Origin: Mermis nigrescens
Lineage: Eukaryota; Nematoda; Enoplea; Mermithida; Mermithidae
Assembly (NCBI GenBank): GCA_036768485.1
Contig: JAVLUZ010000150.1
Span: forward strand, 1,812,164 to 1,876,163
Direction: 5' to 3'
Length of the DNA: 64,000 bases
The notes under the pieces were generated by a model. That model ran no database searches, was not told the DNA's origin, and worked only from the letters and a program-made list of their open reading frames with translations. Numbering within the stretch: the stretch's first letter is position 1; each line of letters opens with the position of its first letter. Of the stretch, positions 11,420-23,759 are shown in pieces. The position numbers and the translations under genes were made by a program.

Positions 11420-12160
11420 ATGATCCGGTATTTCACCATGATAAAGCTGTGTAGGCTTTATTTCAAAATGTAATGAGTTTTTGAAAATCAGTGAAAACCC
11501 AGTGAGATAAGATAATGAGGTGATCAAATTAAGGTAGATGCTTAGGAATGCGGAAACATTGTCTTTGCTTGACAGATATGCTTGAAATTTTCGTACGCTT
11601 TTTTTACTAATTCTACGTTTCTTTTGAATTTCGTCTACAAGTTTAATCATTAAGCGTCATAGTCTAGTTCTGAGAAGATATTAATTAAGCCGTATTCATC
11701 ATTAATGGCATGAAAATTTAGTATGAGTTGCCAAACAACAATACTGGAATAAATACAATGCAACCCAATCACTAATTGCCTTTCAAACCTCAATAAATAC
11801 CTCACTCAAGAATTCATTGCTCAGTGTTAAACACGAATTTTGCTTCTAAATCAAGCTTAACGTCCGTATAGATAAATGCAGCTTGATTGGAAATACTCAA
11901 AAATCCATTTAACTTTTGGTGGACTTTTTCAGAAAAACAATTCAGCCTTATTTTGATGAGTTTTTGACAGAAACTGTTTTTTTCTGAATTAATTTTGCGA
12001 TCCACGCTTTTGACTGTATTTACTCGACTCGCAATATTATGCTATAAGAATAGTCAAAAGACGAACCTCTTCAAAAAATTATGTTAATTGTTTTGTTGTT
12101 TTACATTTTATTTGTGCTCGTTGTTTTAACTACGGTCACGAATACGTGTGACCGAGTCCC
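11420..12160. other. AT-rich intergenic sequence
   Basis: No recognisable gene or repeat family member on either strand. Confidence 0.35.
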
Positions 12161-12164
12161 AAAC

Positions 12165-12467
12165 AAACGTGGGCGTTGGGGGAGGAGGTTTGGGGGGGTA
12201 TGCAGCCCCCAGAAGTTGAAATACCCCCCTAGAAATCAAAATACCCCCCAGAATTAAAATTTTTTTTGCTTTTTTTGCGATTTTTTGTTGCCATTGTATA
12301 GTGCTCGATGAGAAACGTCAAAAAATAGTGGGATCAAATCAGCCAAGAATCGCCTAAAATTGCCAAAAATGTTACTAAAAATATAATTCTGGGGATCTAC
12401 AGTAATCAGCGGTATTTTTCAACTTCTGGGGGTATATGCCGCTCAACTCATCCCACGCCCATGTTTC
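12165..12467 (-). mobile_element. family B-related MITE, rearranged
   Basis: Left end cgtgggcgttgggg and right end cccacgcccatgttt both match the same (right) family B terminus. The element therefore looks like a fold-back derivative or two halves joined. The core tgctcgatgagaaacgtc is present. TSD not resolved. Confidence 0.6.
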
Positions 12468-12669
12468 GTTGCAACACGATCCAAACGAATTTTCGTGGCA
12501 GTTGGGCGGAGTTCTTTGGCCAAGTACGAATTCTGGGTGCCACAAACACCCTCCGAGCCGAAATTATAGACATTAAGAACAAATTTCAAAAAATTACTAT
12601 AATTTTATTTTTCTGCTCAAAATTATATTGGATTAGAAACAAAATAATCTAGGATCTGTAACGATAAGG

Positions 12670-13085
12670 TCAGGGCACATTTTAAGTATGATTAGCATGT
12701 TTCGCCTACTTAGCGGAGTAGCTGGAGAAATTTCGTTTTTCGTCTCGAACCCTTTACACTAAAACGATCACAGATCAAACAATATTGCGTTGAAAGAGAA
12801 AAAAACTTGGGTTTTGAGATATTGCAACCCTCTATAAAACTAATTGGGCTGCACAGAAACCAAAATTGAGATAGATAAGCTGAAGGACACGCAAAGAGTA
12901 AAAAACACGTATACTTTACACTTTTGTGTAACAACAATTGAGTGTAAAGAAATTTTAAGGTCAGATTCGTAATATACAACTCGGGGGCAACATTTGAAAA
13001 ACAATGGCCCTCCGCAAATTAATTAATTTTTCGGTTCACACTTTACAGACTGATTTCTAACTCGGTATTGAGTGTAAACAGAAAA
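12670..13085 (-). repeat. fragment of family D repeat, inverted
   Basis: Reverse complement of the family D head: it contains ggtcagattcgtaat, the acaacaattgagtgtaaag stretch, and ends with ggtattgagtgtaaaca. Compare 18520-18660 and 62000-62160. Confidence 0.65.
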
Positions 13086-13229
13086 AACACGGGAATTGAA
13101 TTCTTTATTTATCCATCGATTAAAAAAAGCGCACCTTCCAGGTGTTTGCCGTTGTTGCTGTGAGGGGGACACAAATTTACGCACTCGCTGTGATAAACAT
13201 ATAAGAATTAAAGGATGGCCAAGTAGGTA

Positions 13230-13246
13230 NNNNNNNNNNNNNNNNN
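13230..13246. other. assembly gap (17 N)
   Basis: Run of 17 unknown bases inside the broken reading frame. The true length may differ, so any frame across it is unreliable. Confidence 0.99.
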
Positions 13247-14047
13247 ATAAGGCTAAATTAAATCGATTTTATGATACGAAATCCGAGCATACCTTGCGTC
13301 GGTTAAAGAATTTGGAAAAACAACGAGTCAGAAGACTTGTTCAAGCTGAAGTTGCAGCTAAATTACGAGCACGTTCAAGCCAAAGAGGATCTAAGCGGCA
13401 AGAACTGCAGTCATCCCGGCAACGTTATGCCTAAATGCATCATCATTCACAATCACAAGTACAATCACAGGCACAAGTAAAACCACATATACAGCAACAC
13501 ACACGACTGCAGACCCAACCCCGGCAACAGCAATTCACGGAATCGCATCAGCTGCTCCGAGGCATATTCACAGGCCGATGCTGGTCATCTGTCGCGCCCG
13601 CGACAGCAGCAGCCTTATGAATATTGCCGTCAGCCACAGTCAAACCGCAGAACTCATCAGGGCCAGTCACAATCCCGTCAACGTCCGCAATGGGACCAAT
13701 TGTATCAATCATCGTTGGAACAAGATCAATCAGCCACCGGGGTCTATCAACCACAACCTCGACCAGGTCCACTATTGCCTAAACCGTGGCCTGTTATGTA
13801 ATCACAACAGCATCCATGCAAATCTTCACATGAACAAACATTTGATTTTACTCCGATAACATTTACTCCGGTGCAATCTATACCGCGTCATTACGCGGAC
13901 GACTACGAGGAAGACGACGACAATGAGGACGACAATTGTCCAGCTGATCCATATCAACGCTTGCGCAACATATGTACGGGCGTAGGCTGCCATACCAGTA
14001 TCGCGAACGTTTGAGTACACGTCGCAGAACCTGAATCGGATCGTGAT

Positions 14048-14300
14048 CACACATAGCGTGGGATCTGGGGTCTGGACCCCTGTGAAACCAAAAGACCCCC
14101 AGAAATCAAAAGACCCCCCAGAAATCAATTTTTGAAAATTTTTTTTTCTGTTTTTTTCTGCAATTTTTTGATGCCAATGGATAGTGCTTGATGAGAAACG
14201 TCGAAAAATGGCGTTTTTATCGCCATATCACCATTTTTAAGGCCATTTTTTGACCTTCAAAAATCTTGGACCCCCCAGAATTTTCTTGCTGCCCACGATG
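14048..14300 (-). mobile_element. family B MITE inside the broken coding sequence
   Basis: Starts cacacatagcgtggg and ends ctgcccacgatg. Flanks atcgtgat and atcgcatt are only a partial match (5 of 8). The family core gcttgatgagaaacgtcg is intact. Confidence 0.75.
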
Positions 14301-14439
14301 ATCGCATTATTTTCAACGCCAACGACAAGCAGAAAACCTCATGGCTCAAAGGCTTATTATCAGGATCAATATTAATTTACAAGTTTGACGTACAGAACTT
14401 TTTGAACTCTGGCGAACGCATCAAATTCGACCAGCAGCT

Positions 14440-16690
14440 TTTTTGTCATTTTTCGTTTTTTGTCCTGATGTGGATTCTAGGACTTCAATGAATATTGTTT
14501 ATTTTCTGTGTAATTTTTCTTGTCATTTTTTCTTTCTTGCTGTAAATTTTTCTTTGACGGTGCTCTTATTTTTCCCAGTTATCTCACATAATTTGCCATT
14601 TTTCGTTTTATCGTTACTCGTGTTTTAAATCGTCAGTGTCTTTTATTTTGCTCAGCATAATCTTGCCTTATCATTCCGTATTTTAATTTTTTGCTCAAAT
14701 AGCGGTGTTACTATTATGGTATCTTAACTCTTTTAACGGACAAGGGGTTAATTTATACCCAATCTTTAAACTTTTTCAATTCAAAATTTTTCTCATTACC
14801 TGGGGACTGAAGGAAGCTAATTGGGCAGCGAGATCAAATATTATCCAATGCTGTCCAAGACCGGAGTTCATCATTACTCGCAACAATATAAATATACTCA
14901 GCGCCATTGAGAGTGTTGTCGAGAGAGTTTCGAGTGCGAACAAGGTCATGCGTTGGCCGTTATTTTTATAGCTATTTGTTATTTTTTTATTCTTTTATTT
15001 TCGTTTTTCACGCTTGCTCAGGATGAGGCATTGCGGACGCCAGAGTAGAGGTGTTGCGAACGCCGGGAGGCCGAGTTGTAGAAGCATTGCAGACGCGTTG
15101 ATGGTACCCCAAAAAATTCCCTCTACTTCGTTTCAAATTTTTTTTTTTCTATACGTGGGCGAGTGTAACTGCGAAGTTACATTATAGGCGAACTTGCCGT
15201 AGCAGTTCGCGGTAGCCATCACATAGCCAATACTAGTAGCTTCATCTGCGATAGTGTGCTGTGGGCTTTGCCTTCGGTCTTCCCACTTTTTCCCCAATTT
15301 TCAATAATAAAACACAATAAGATACTTGTCCGGTAGCATAGAGTTAAAGTTGTACTGTCGCTAACAGTCCATTGTTTATGCATACCGCTTGCGTAATCGA
15401 TCACATTGACCTGAGATAAAAGTGTATCAGTATGTACGTCGATTTAGATCTTTGTTTGTTGCACTGTAATGGTCCTTGAGGCCAGTGTACTTAGAGTTCT
15501 TGTGAGTAGAGTTGTTGGCAGTCTTGTTGGCCACCATATGTGTGTATGTCCACGTTTTTGTTTTTCTTTTGTTTATTTGGTTGTCCAAGCAACGGATTCT
15601 TCATTCGAAATAAAATAGAGAAAAACCTACCCAGGGGTTTTGGATATACCAAGGGTAAGGTCGGCAATTTCCTACATCGAGGATTTCTAACTCATCAGAG
15701 TGGACGGATAGGTAAATCCCATATGTTTGCTTATTCTATTTGGAAACCTTAATTCATTTCTCAAACCAAAAATTGATCTAGCACATTATTTAATCTTTAG
15801 GACGATTGATCAGTATAGAGCTCGTTGTTGTGGCTTTCAAAGTTGCTTTTGTGCTATCACGTAGTTAGGTAACCAAAAACGTTCATGTTAGAACTCGAAC
15901 CTTGAAAAGAAGTTGAATATTCAACTTGAGCTTTGGAGATAGGTCAACTGGACCTCCGCGGCAAATCTCCGGGAGATTAGAGTAGGTAGGCCTTAGGTCT
16001 TAGGGCGTAGCTGCTGAGATCACCCGATGGAAAGCGGCCAGCAATATTAGGGCTGAGGAGACTCGAAGCCTCAAGGGTCTGTAAGGGTCCAAAGATCAAA
16101 AGCTATCCAGGGCTGCACACTGGGGCCAGCGCTTAAGCGCAGACTTGAGTGCCTACGGGCTGGCCTGAGCAACTCTCTCAAAGGCAAATACACGTGTTCT
16201 ATGTCAGTTCCTTGTACACATAGGACACCTCTGTATTTACACAGGGACGAAGCCAGGCCTGGCCAGCAGTAGTTCTACGTGGGCTCAGTTAGAGATCGTC
16301 GGGGTAAACCCCCAAACCTAGATTTATGTGTGCTTTCAGGGTGCCTGCTACCTCTTTGGACCTCAGGTAGTTAAAGTTAGGCATCTGCAGTTGGCTGCTT
16401 TGGCGACTCACCCACTCTGGGTTTGTTTGCAACTTCACATACAACATTCTCCTTTAGTCTGTTTCATTTAACTTTTTGCGGTTTTCTTGTGAAATTTTCC
16501 ACAAGAACCAGGCTACAAAAGCGGTTTAAACTTTTGATGCAGGTAATGCGGCTCAAAAACAAGCATATGTCTCTATATGACTCTAAGTATACTGTATTAT
16601 ACTCGCATTTATTGTATTACTTTGAAACACTTCTGTAACCGCTTCAAAACTCTTTTCAAAAACCTCAAAGTTAAATGAATCGCAGACTGT
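14440..16690. other. unassigned sequence with some GC-richer blocks
   Basis: Mostly T-rich, non-coding looking. A block at 15020-15100 repeats gcattgcggacgcc, gttgcgaacgcc and gcattgcagacgc. A GC-richer block at 15960-16340 has no long open frame and no RNA gene I recognise. Could be remnants of an old retroelement; not identified. Confidence 0.35.
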
Positions 16691-16714
16691 AGGTCCAGGC
16701 GACCATATTTGACA

Positions 16715-16885
16715 CTTTGTATCTTTATCTTTATCTTTATCTTTTTGGATCCTTTATCTTGCAAATTATCAATCATCTCGATCTTTCTTAATTTTATCTA
16801 TCATCTTCTATCTTTATCTTTTAGATTTTAAAATTTCAACTTTATCTTTATCTTTTATCTTGCAAAAATCCTTATCTTTTACAAC
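16715..16885. repeat. CTTTAT/TATCTT simple repeat ending in a hAT-like terminus
   Basis: Repeats of tatcttta with interruptions. The right end, tcttttacaacacta, is the mirror of the tagtgatgtaaaagat end of the element at 28401-29439. This suggests a related element whose interior expanded into a microsatellite. The left end was not found. Confidence 0.5.
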
Positions 16886-16889
16886 ACTA

Positions 16890-18340
16890 GTCATGTGTAT
16901 CAGCTCGGTTTTTCAAGAACAAGGATGCTGTACCTGCTGAGCTACTCTCAAATTTAGTATAAAAATCTACAGTATTCTAGCTGCATGGCTATTACACCGG
17001 TGAAACCTCGCCGAGATTTTGGGAGTAGAATTGGCAGAGCACACTGGCATCTGATTTGCTAGAGTGAAAGCACTAGCGAGTGATAGTTTATCTGCTATTC
17101 ACAACACATTATCTCAAATAGCGATCATCCAATTCACTGCATCTGATTGCTTCCATAGGCTATCAGTCGAGCATCCAACTCTTTTGGATCTTTTAATCAA
17201 GGAGTCATTATACATATGTAGATAGTGTATCTACACGTGCCGTTGACTTGTACGGCCTTTGGCGCACCTAAGTGCGCCAATTCCGACCATCCGGTCTTTT
17301 GGTTCCACTTTGGCGATCCAGCCATAGTTTTCAGATCGATAGTATGACATGCAGAGGCATTCCGACCACGCAGTGTCAATTGGTTGGACTCTTGTCGCTA
17401 TGTGTCGCAAGGGATACAAAGATGCGACCTTTTACTGTGGAACCCCCTACAAGTCCCCTATCAATTTTTACATTTAAAACATAGGCAACATGACCGCTAT
17501 TCACGTTGAGCCTGTGCGGAGACCCGAAAAATCTATGTGCAAGCAGCACCCATTTTTGTTATAAACACATTATACAATATTTTCTTCTTATATTACTGTA
17601 GGCCATTCCCCCTACGATTATTAGGTTAGTTGGTAGCAGTCTGCCTTTGCGTTTCTGGCGTGTCGTTTCCGACTGTATCAGCGCCATTGCTTGTAAATTG
17701 TTTTAATTTGGTAAAAGCACGAAAAGCAACTGCCTAGAGGTGCAATATATCGCAGGCAGTTAGGATTTGGGATTGGGCCGGCCACTACTTTAATTCTTGC
17801 CGGATTTCGTTGGGTAAAACCTTTATTTATCATTTTGTGCAAAATTCATTATTCCTCTTTCGAACCAAAATCTATAAAAATTATTACATAATTTTCCGGC
17901 AGATTAGAGCTCTCTTGTTGTTGTGTATTTAGGTACAGAGTGCTATTGAACCGGAATTTATAAGTACTAGTTTCGCCATAGGTAATCTGGTGCGAAACCT
18001 TTTCAATTCTTTTCGCGAAAAATTATTCTTTGGTCTAAAAAGGTCCAAGGACCTAGGGCGAATACCGGGGTTATCTAATTAATCCTGGTTAAGATCTGCG
18101 GTCGGCATCTCCGTCCCATATTCTCCATAAGCACCGGACCAATTACGTCCGTGGAGATTTTAGGTAGCAGGTATTCAGGGTCATTTTGGAAGAGTGCAGG
18201 CTTTTACTGCAGCTTGACCAGCGCAAGGCTGTAGCATAGGTACTTAGGTAAGCCCCAAAGGTACTTACTGGGGTTCGTTGCTTTCGTAGTTGTTGTGTGT
18301 TGGGTATCTTCTCTGATCTGGCAAGGCTGTCGGTTTAGTT
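16890..18340. other. unassigned sequence
   Basis: A GC-richer section at 17190-17480 has short overlapping frames on both strands but nothing I can assign. 18050-18260 is also GC-richer with no coding signal. Confidence 0.35.
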
Positions 18341-18341
18341 A

Positions 18342-20165
18342 TCATAGGTAGCGCGATAGCGCATACCTATAATATACTTGGCCACTCTTTTTCTTATATG
18401 TTTTTCACAGCGAGTGCGAAATTTCTGTCCCCCCCATCACAGCTATAACGGCACACATCTGAGGGTTGCGGTTTTTTTTAAAAGGTAGATAAAAAAAAAC
18501 TTAATGCCCCCATTTTTTTATTGTTTACACTCAATACCGAGCGTCGTGAGTGTGTAAAGTTTTACACCAAAAATTCAAATAATTTGCGGAGCGCCAATTT
18601 TTTTTAAAATGTTTTCCCTGATTAGTAGGTTACGAATCTGGTCTTAAAATTTCTTTACACTCATTGGTTGTTGCACAGGAGTGTAAATTAGACGGTTTTT
18701 TACAGTTTTTATGTAGCAAAGCATATCTAACTCAGTTTTACATTCTATGCAGTCTGATTGGTTTCAAAATGTAGACGGTTAAAAAATCTAGGGGAGACTT
18801 TTTTAATTTTTTTTTAAAGTAATATTCTCGAATTTAGAGGCGGTTTAATGTAAAGAGTCTGGGACAAAAAAAATTTTTCCCTGCCATATTATCCACGTGG
18901 TAGACAAAACGTGGTAACTACCTTAAAATGTGCCTCGTCTAAAGCGCTACACGTCAAAATTTATTTTGTTTCTCTACAATCAATATTGCGTTATCAGTGC
19001 AAGTGTAAACTTTAAACTGAAAAAATTTTTCCGCCCATAGCGTCGTGGATGATGAATTTTTTTTAAAAAATGTTTTCCCTAATTAGTAGGTTACGAATCT
19101 GGTCTTAAAATTTCTTTACACTCATTGGTTGTTGCACAGGAGTGTAAATTAGACGGTTTTTTACTGTTTTCATGTGCAAGAGCATATCTAACTCAGTTTT
19201 ACATTCTATGCAGTCTGATTGGTTTCAAAAGGCAGACGGTTGTAAAATCTAGGTGAAACTTTTTTTATTTTTTCATAAAAGTGATATTTTCGAATTTAGA
19301 GGCGGTTTATTGTAAAGAGTCTGAGACAAAAAATATTTTTTCCCTGCCATATTCTCCACTTAGTAGAAAGAACGTGGTAACTACCTTTAAAATCTGCCTC
19401 GCCTTAAGCGCTACCCGTCAAAATTTATTTTGTTTCTTTACAATCAATATTGCGTTATTAGTGCTGGTGTAAACTTAACACTGAAACAATTTTTTCTGCC
19501 CAGAGCGTCGTGGATGATGATATTTTTTTAAATGTTCTCTGTGAGGTCAGAATAACGAATCTGACCTTCAAACGTTTCTGCAATCAATACACAGTACCAG
19601 GGGTTTAAACTTTACACTATTGTGGATGAGCAAAAAAACAGATTTTGTCTAAGATTTCTCTGCCAACTTTTTCGGTTATGAGCTAAGATAATTTAAATAG
19701 ATAAAAATAAAGTAACTTTTAAGGGCTACACGTCGAAGCAAACCGCGTTCAAAAAAACGTAATATTGAGTTGTTTATGGGGGTGTAAAGTTCGAAATCTG
19801 AGAGTGTAAAATGGGCGAAAAAAACAGGTTTTTTCGTATTTAATTGAGTAAATCATATCAAATATTTTGCGGAACATAAGTTTGGCAAATACAAACGTAC
19901 TACAATCAAAGGGCTACAAACTGGCCCAAACCGAATTTATTTACACTCAATGGGGCGTTCGGTTCAGATTTTTAAAGTTTACAATGTGGTGGACAGTGAA
20001 AAATACGTATTTGTCCATATTTTTGTTCGCCACTCCTTAGAAAGTACTTTATTTTTATCCTATTCGACCTCTCCCGACTTCTGAACAGAGAAAGTGGAGT
20101 GTAAATGAATTCGGTTTGGGCCAGTTTGTAGCCCTTTAATTGTAGTACGTTTGTATGTGCCAAAC
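18342..20165 (+). repeat. family D large repeat, copy 1
   Basis: Shares its start (cataggtagcgcg, then tacctataatatacttgg) with the copy at 61862, followed by the same cagctataacgg block. It contains many copies of the near-palindrome GTGTAAACTTTACAC and relatives. A unit of about 461 bp is tandemly duplicated here (gttttccct at 18611 and 19072) but single in the 61862 copy. Sequence at 19885-19947 recurs inverted at about 20100-20165. No long open frame; class not identified. Confidence 0.75.
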
Positions 20166-20169
20166 TTAT

Positions 20170-20540
20170 GTTTGTAAACTTTACACTGAAAAAATTTTTT
20201 GGGAAAAAATTCGGTTCGGGTTTTTTGAAACAGATGAAAAAAACCGATTGATTGCCCCAGATGTACATTCTTGTGCTCAATTTCCATACGCACGTACACG
20301 ACCGTTAAGCGCAACGCTTAAGCGAGTCGCTCGAAGCCACCTTCCCCTAAAAATTATTATATTTTTCATTCCTTTCCCACACATATTTTTAATCCAAATC
20401 CGGGATAGGAAAATGGGCACTCGGGCTTAATGCGACTTGAGTACGAATTGGTACCTATTTGAGTTATCATATCTTACATGTGTTAAAAGATCATATGTGT
20501 GTGTCTCATATTTGTGCCTGTCTCGTTTGTACATATCTTT
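20170..20540. other. unassigned sequence
   Basis: A short frame on each strand, no recognised domain. Confidence 0.3.
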
Positions 20541-20543
20541 ACC

Positions 20544-20707
20544 CAGGGGCGGATTTAGGGGGGGGGCGGCCGTCTCCCCATTGGCCCAAAAAGTGCGCAA
20601 AATTAAGCATTTTTAAGCGATTTTTAGCGATTTTCGGGTTAAAACGGCTTATTTTTCCGCCCAAGTCAGGGTTCCGCCCCCTTAGGAAAATCTTAGATCC
20701 GCCACTG
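20544..20707 (+). mobile_element. family J MITE, hAT-like, 164 bp
   Basis: Starts caggggcggatttaggg and ends agatccgccactg. Flanks tctttacc and cctttacc match at 7 of 8. Its ends resemble family A, so both may have used one transposase. Confidence 0.9.
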
Positions 20708-20709
20708 CC

Positions 20710-21600
20710 TTTACCGTAAGCTTTGCCCATAGGCCTATTGTCGTATTCATAGATCCTTTTCATCTCTTGGTTCGTGTTGTTACGTCTCTTTTTCCGCATC
20801 AGTTAAAACTGCGTGCGAGCGCAGTTTTGACGGCACTTTAAGATTTTACATTTTACAATTAGTTTTTGAGCCTGAGAGCCTCTCCGCCAGCTTCCGCGCT
20901 GAGCGTATCTTTTTTCTCTTTTCGTCGCCGCACGTGAGCAGACTCCGTACGTACGCTTTTTATCTGCTTGCTTGGCTGCAGAACTCGCCTGTTAGTTTTC
21001 CTGCGTAGTGTGCACGCTTCTTTTCGCCGTACGCTTTGTTTGTAATCATTCGTGTTTGTGCCAATTGGCATCAGTTGTTGTATGCCTTTGGCAGGGCTTT
21101 GTCTCCTTGTTCAATTACATTGTTTGATTTTACCCGATTAGCGTAACACGACGGTCAGCAGCATGTATCCTCCATGCTGTCGCTTTTTAATTGTTTCATA
21201 ATTTTTTTGTCCAAAAAATATTGTAAAAATTAATTATTTAATTAACGATGCTGGGCTCTTTTGAATTTCCGTGCTGTTGAATTCTGTCCTTGTGTATACT
21301 TAGGAACCCTTAATATTTTCAAGCACCGGAATTCGGTCCAAAACAAGTTAAATAATAATCTTTTTGAGCCCTCAATTAGGTTTCCGGGGAACTTACTTTA
21401 ATTAGGTACTTAATCTCAAAAGGGTTAAATAAGTAAGTTTCACTAGGTGCGTGCGTAGAGGGACGGGCTACCTTGAATAGGCCGGGCCGCTTACCCCCGG
21501 ATCGCCGGCTGGTGATCGACCTCCTAAAAAGGTTGAGAACCCCCGTGTGAGCGCATAAGCTTGAGATTGGGGTTAAGTAAGCGAAGTGAACGTAGCTTGA
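20710..21600. other. unassigned sequence
   Basis: Includes a GC-richer stretch at 20870-21010 without a convincing frame. It separates the two parts of family D copy 1 and so is probably an insertion into it. Confidence 0.35.
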
Positions 21601-21604
21601 GTCT

Positions 21605-22010
21605 ACGTTAACACATCTGATATTTATTTGTCCTTGGGCCATTCTGGAGACTTAATTTTTTCATAAATGTTGATCGTAATATCAGAATTACGAATCCGAC
21701 TGAAATTTTCTTTAAACTCTGTGGTTGTGTAAAGTTTACACTGCCTATTAACTCAACTCTTGTTCTATAGCCTTGCGGAAGCTTAATTTTTTCAAAATGC
21801 TCTATGTAAAATCAGAATTGAGAATCGGACTATTAGTTTTCTCTACGCCTAGTAGTTGTGTAAAGTTTGCACTAATCATTTGTTGTTAAAATGAAGTTTA
21901 TACTACAAATTTATTTTACTTCCAAATCTGAGCGTTAGTGTTCCTTACACTTGATATTTACGTAAAGATAATGCTGAAAACTTTGATCTGTTAAAATAAT
22001 GTGAGGTTGT
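21605..22010 (+). repeat. family D large repeat, distal part of copy 1
   Basis: acatctgatatttatttgtcc to tcagaattacgaatccgac matches 63685-63985 closely, including two gttgtgtaaagttt motifs about 130 bp apart. Confidence 0.75.
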
Positions 22011-22146
22011 CTTGTTTGAAAAGGATAATGCTGATGTAAGAACATTATTGTTTTCCGTGTTCTTGGACTGCTGTCATTATAATGGCATGTTACTGTATGT
22101 GTTTACTGACTGATGTACTCAAATCATACTAATTAAAAGTGGGGTA

Positions 22147-22874
22147 CTAGCAAAGAAAAATGCTCCGATGGAACAAAAAAGATGAATATACTTGGAATTG
22201 TGGATTATTAAGGATGTAAAAGGAGGGGACTAGGAAAAATCTACCTAAAGTCGCAAAATCTGCTAAAAATCAGACTTTCTCTAAGCAACGCAAAAAATCT
22301 ATGTATATTCTGCGGCCAACAGATTAAAATAAATATTTAACCATAAGAATGATTGAAAAAGCAGCACGTTAGCTAAGCAGTAGCTATGGGAAATGATATT
22401 GAGTAAAGTAACAGTCTTCTAAGCCAATTGAATGAATTAGCAAACATCGAAGACAATTGGAGACATGGTTGGTTTAAAACAGTAGGAAACGCGTATACAC
22501 TAGCACGCCTGAAACGATTGTGTGCACTAATCAATCGGCCCTTGCTTTGCTTGCTATAATGCTCATAACAAAATAAAACAACTTGAAATACAATACCTCT
22601 TAGTTTTCTATCAATCAGGTGCCAGCAATTTAAAAAAGTAACCTTGATAGATTTCGTACACTCTTATCTGAAACTTCGAACATTATTTAAAACTTTTTTT
22701 ATAGGCCGCAGAATATACATCGATTTTTTGCGTTGCTTAGAGAAAGTCTGATTTTTAGCAGATTTTGCGACTTTAGGTAGATTTTTCCTAGTCCCCTCCT
22801 TTAACATCCTTAATAATCCACAATTCCAAGTATATTCATCTTTTTTGTTCCATCGGAGCATTTTTCTTTGCTAG
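22147..22874. mobile_element. family E element with near-identical ~172-bp inverted repeats
   Basis: Starts ctagcaaagaaaaatgctcc and ends with its reverse complement. The arms at 22147-22318 and 22703-22874 differ at only about two positions. The target looks like TA (TA left; TC right, one change), as in Tc1/mariner-type insertion. A second copy is at 31121-32795. The 380-bp centre has no ORF. Confidence 0.8.
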
Positions 22875-22879
22875 TCCGT

Positions 22880-23755
22880 ACATACTTCAAGTACTAAATC
22901 AGCCAACTCGTTTGCGCGCGCTAAGATACTCCAATAACTCGAAAGCGGGCGAAGCCCTCTAAGTTACACATAGCACGTGATTGTCCCATTCTCAACAATA
23001 ATGTTTCATCATATCCTCTAAATTTGTTTTAATTTACCACATTTTTCTTTTTCTTATAGCTTTAAATCTTTTATTATCATCTTTATAATTTAATGGTAGG
23101 TTTAAACTTTAAGCTCCTCTTAGTTTACAACTCTCGCTTAGCAAGCTCATTTTTCAAAATCATTCTGTCATGATCAGTCGCTTAGACTATAGTTTAGTGC
23201 ATGCAACTTTCAGTTTTCAAGATAATCGCACAAAACGTTTTTCAGTAGAACAAGAAACGGATGCACTTTACTTAAAAAGATTCAATTTTCATATGTCCGT
23301 CTTTTACACTTTACACTACAGGTTTTGTACTGAATGTCCATCCCCAAACGGATAAAATTTTTCACAAAACTTACGTAATCTTACCATTATGATAATATCT
23401 TGCCGTCATAACTACCTTGAATCATTAACATATATGTAATTTAAAATCTTGTATGCATCTTTTGTTTTACTATATCTGTCTTGACTTAGTAGGTACATGT
23501 ATTATTTATTGACGTTTATACGAATTATACTCATATGTATACAGGCTATACAAAAAAATATAATCGCCAGACCTTAACCCTTTATTATGGGCCATCCGGA
23601 AAACCGGATGCAACTTTGATGGCCCACCACAGCCAAAATATAGAAGGGGTGTGATCCTGTAAAGTGAGATACTTCATGGGTACTTAAACTTGAATCCTTA
23701 GCCCAGCCCCGGTCCAGGCCGGTAGCTGAGCCCGGGCCCGTTTTTTAGCTCGGTT
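22880..23755. other. AT-rich intergenic sequence
   Basis: No gene recognised. It holds a ttttacactttacactac motif at about 23306 like those of family D. Confidence 0.35.
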
Positions 23756-23759
23756 GATC

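Larger units (their letters stand above)
13096..14434 (+). pseudogene. broken Gln/His-rich coding sequence, unknown
   Basis: Protein-like sequence that is GC-richer than its surroundings. It holds a Cys-rich start (VCRCCCEGD), an assembly gap, a basic helix-like segment (HTLRRLKNLEKQRVRRLV), a Gln/His/Ser-rich tract after a TAA at 13432-13434, and another Gln/Pro-rich tract (PRQQQPYEYC) in a different frame. An acidic run (DDYEEDDDNEDD), an arginine-rich piece (YRERLSTRRRT) and IIFNANDKQKTSWLK follow. Stops and at least two frame changes break it. A family B MITE at 14048-14300 sits between the last two pieces, and removing it with one flank restores the frame. It may be a decayed host gene or, less likely, exons spoiled by assembly error. 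Family not recognised. Confidence 0.4.

Noticed and set aside
17190..17480. Possible copia-type ret integrase/RT fragment on the minus strand
   Set aside because: Only loose resemblance in two overlapping frames; no catalytic motif or LTR was found.
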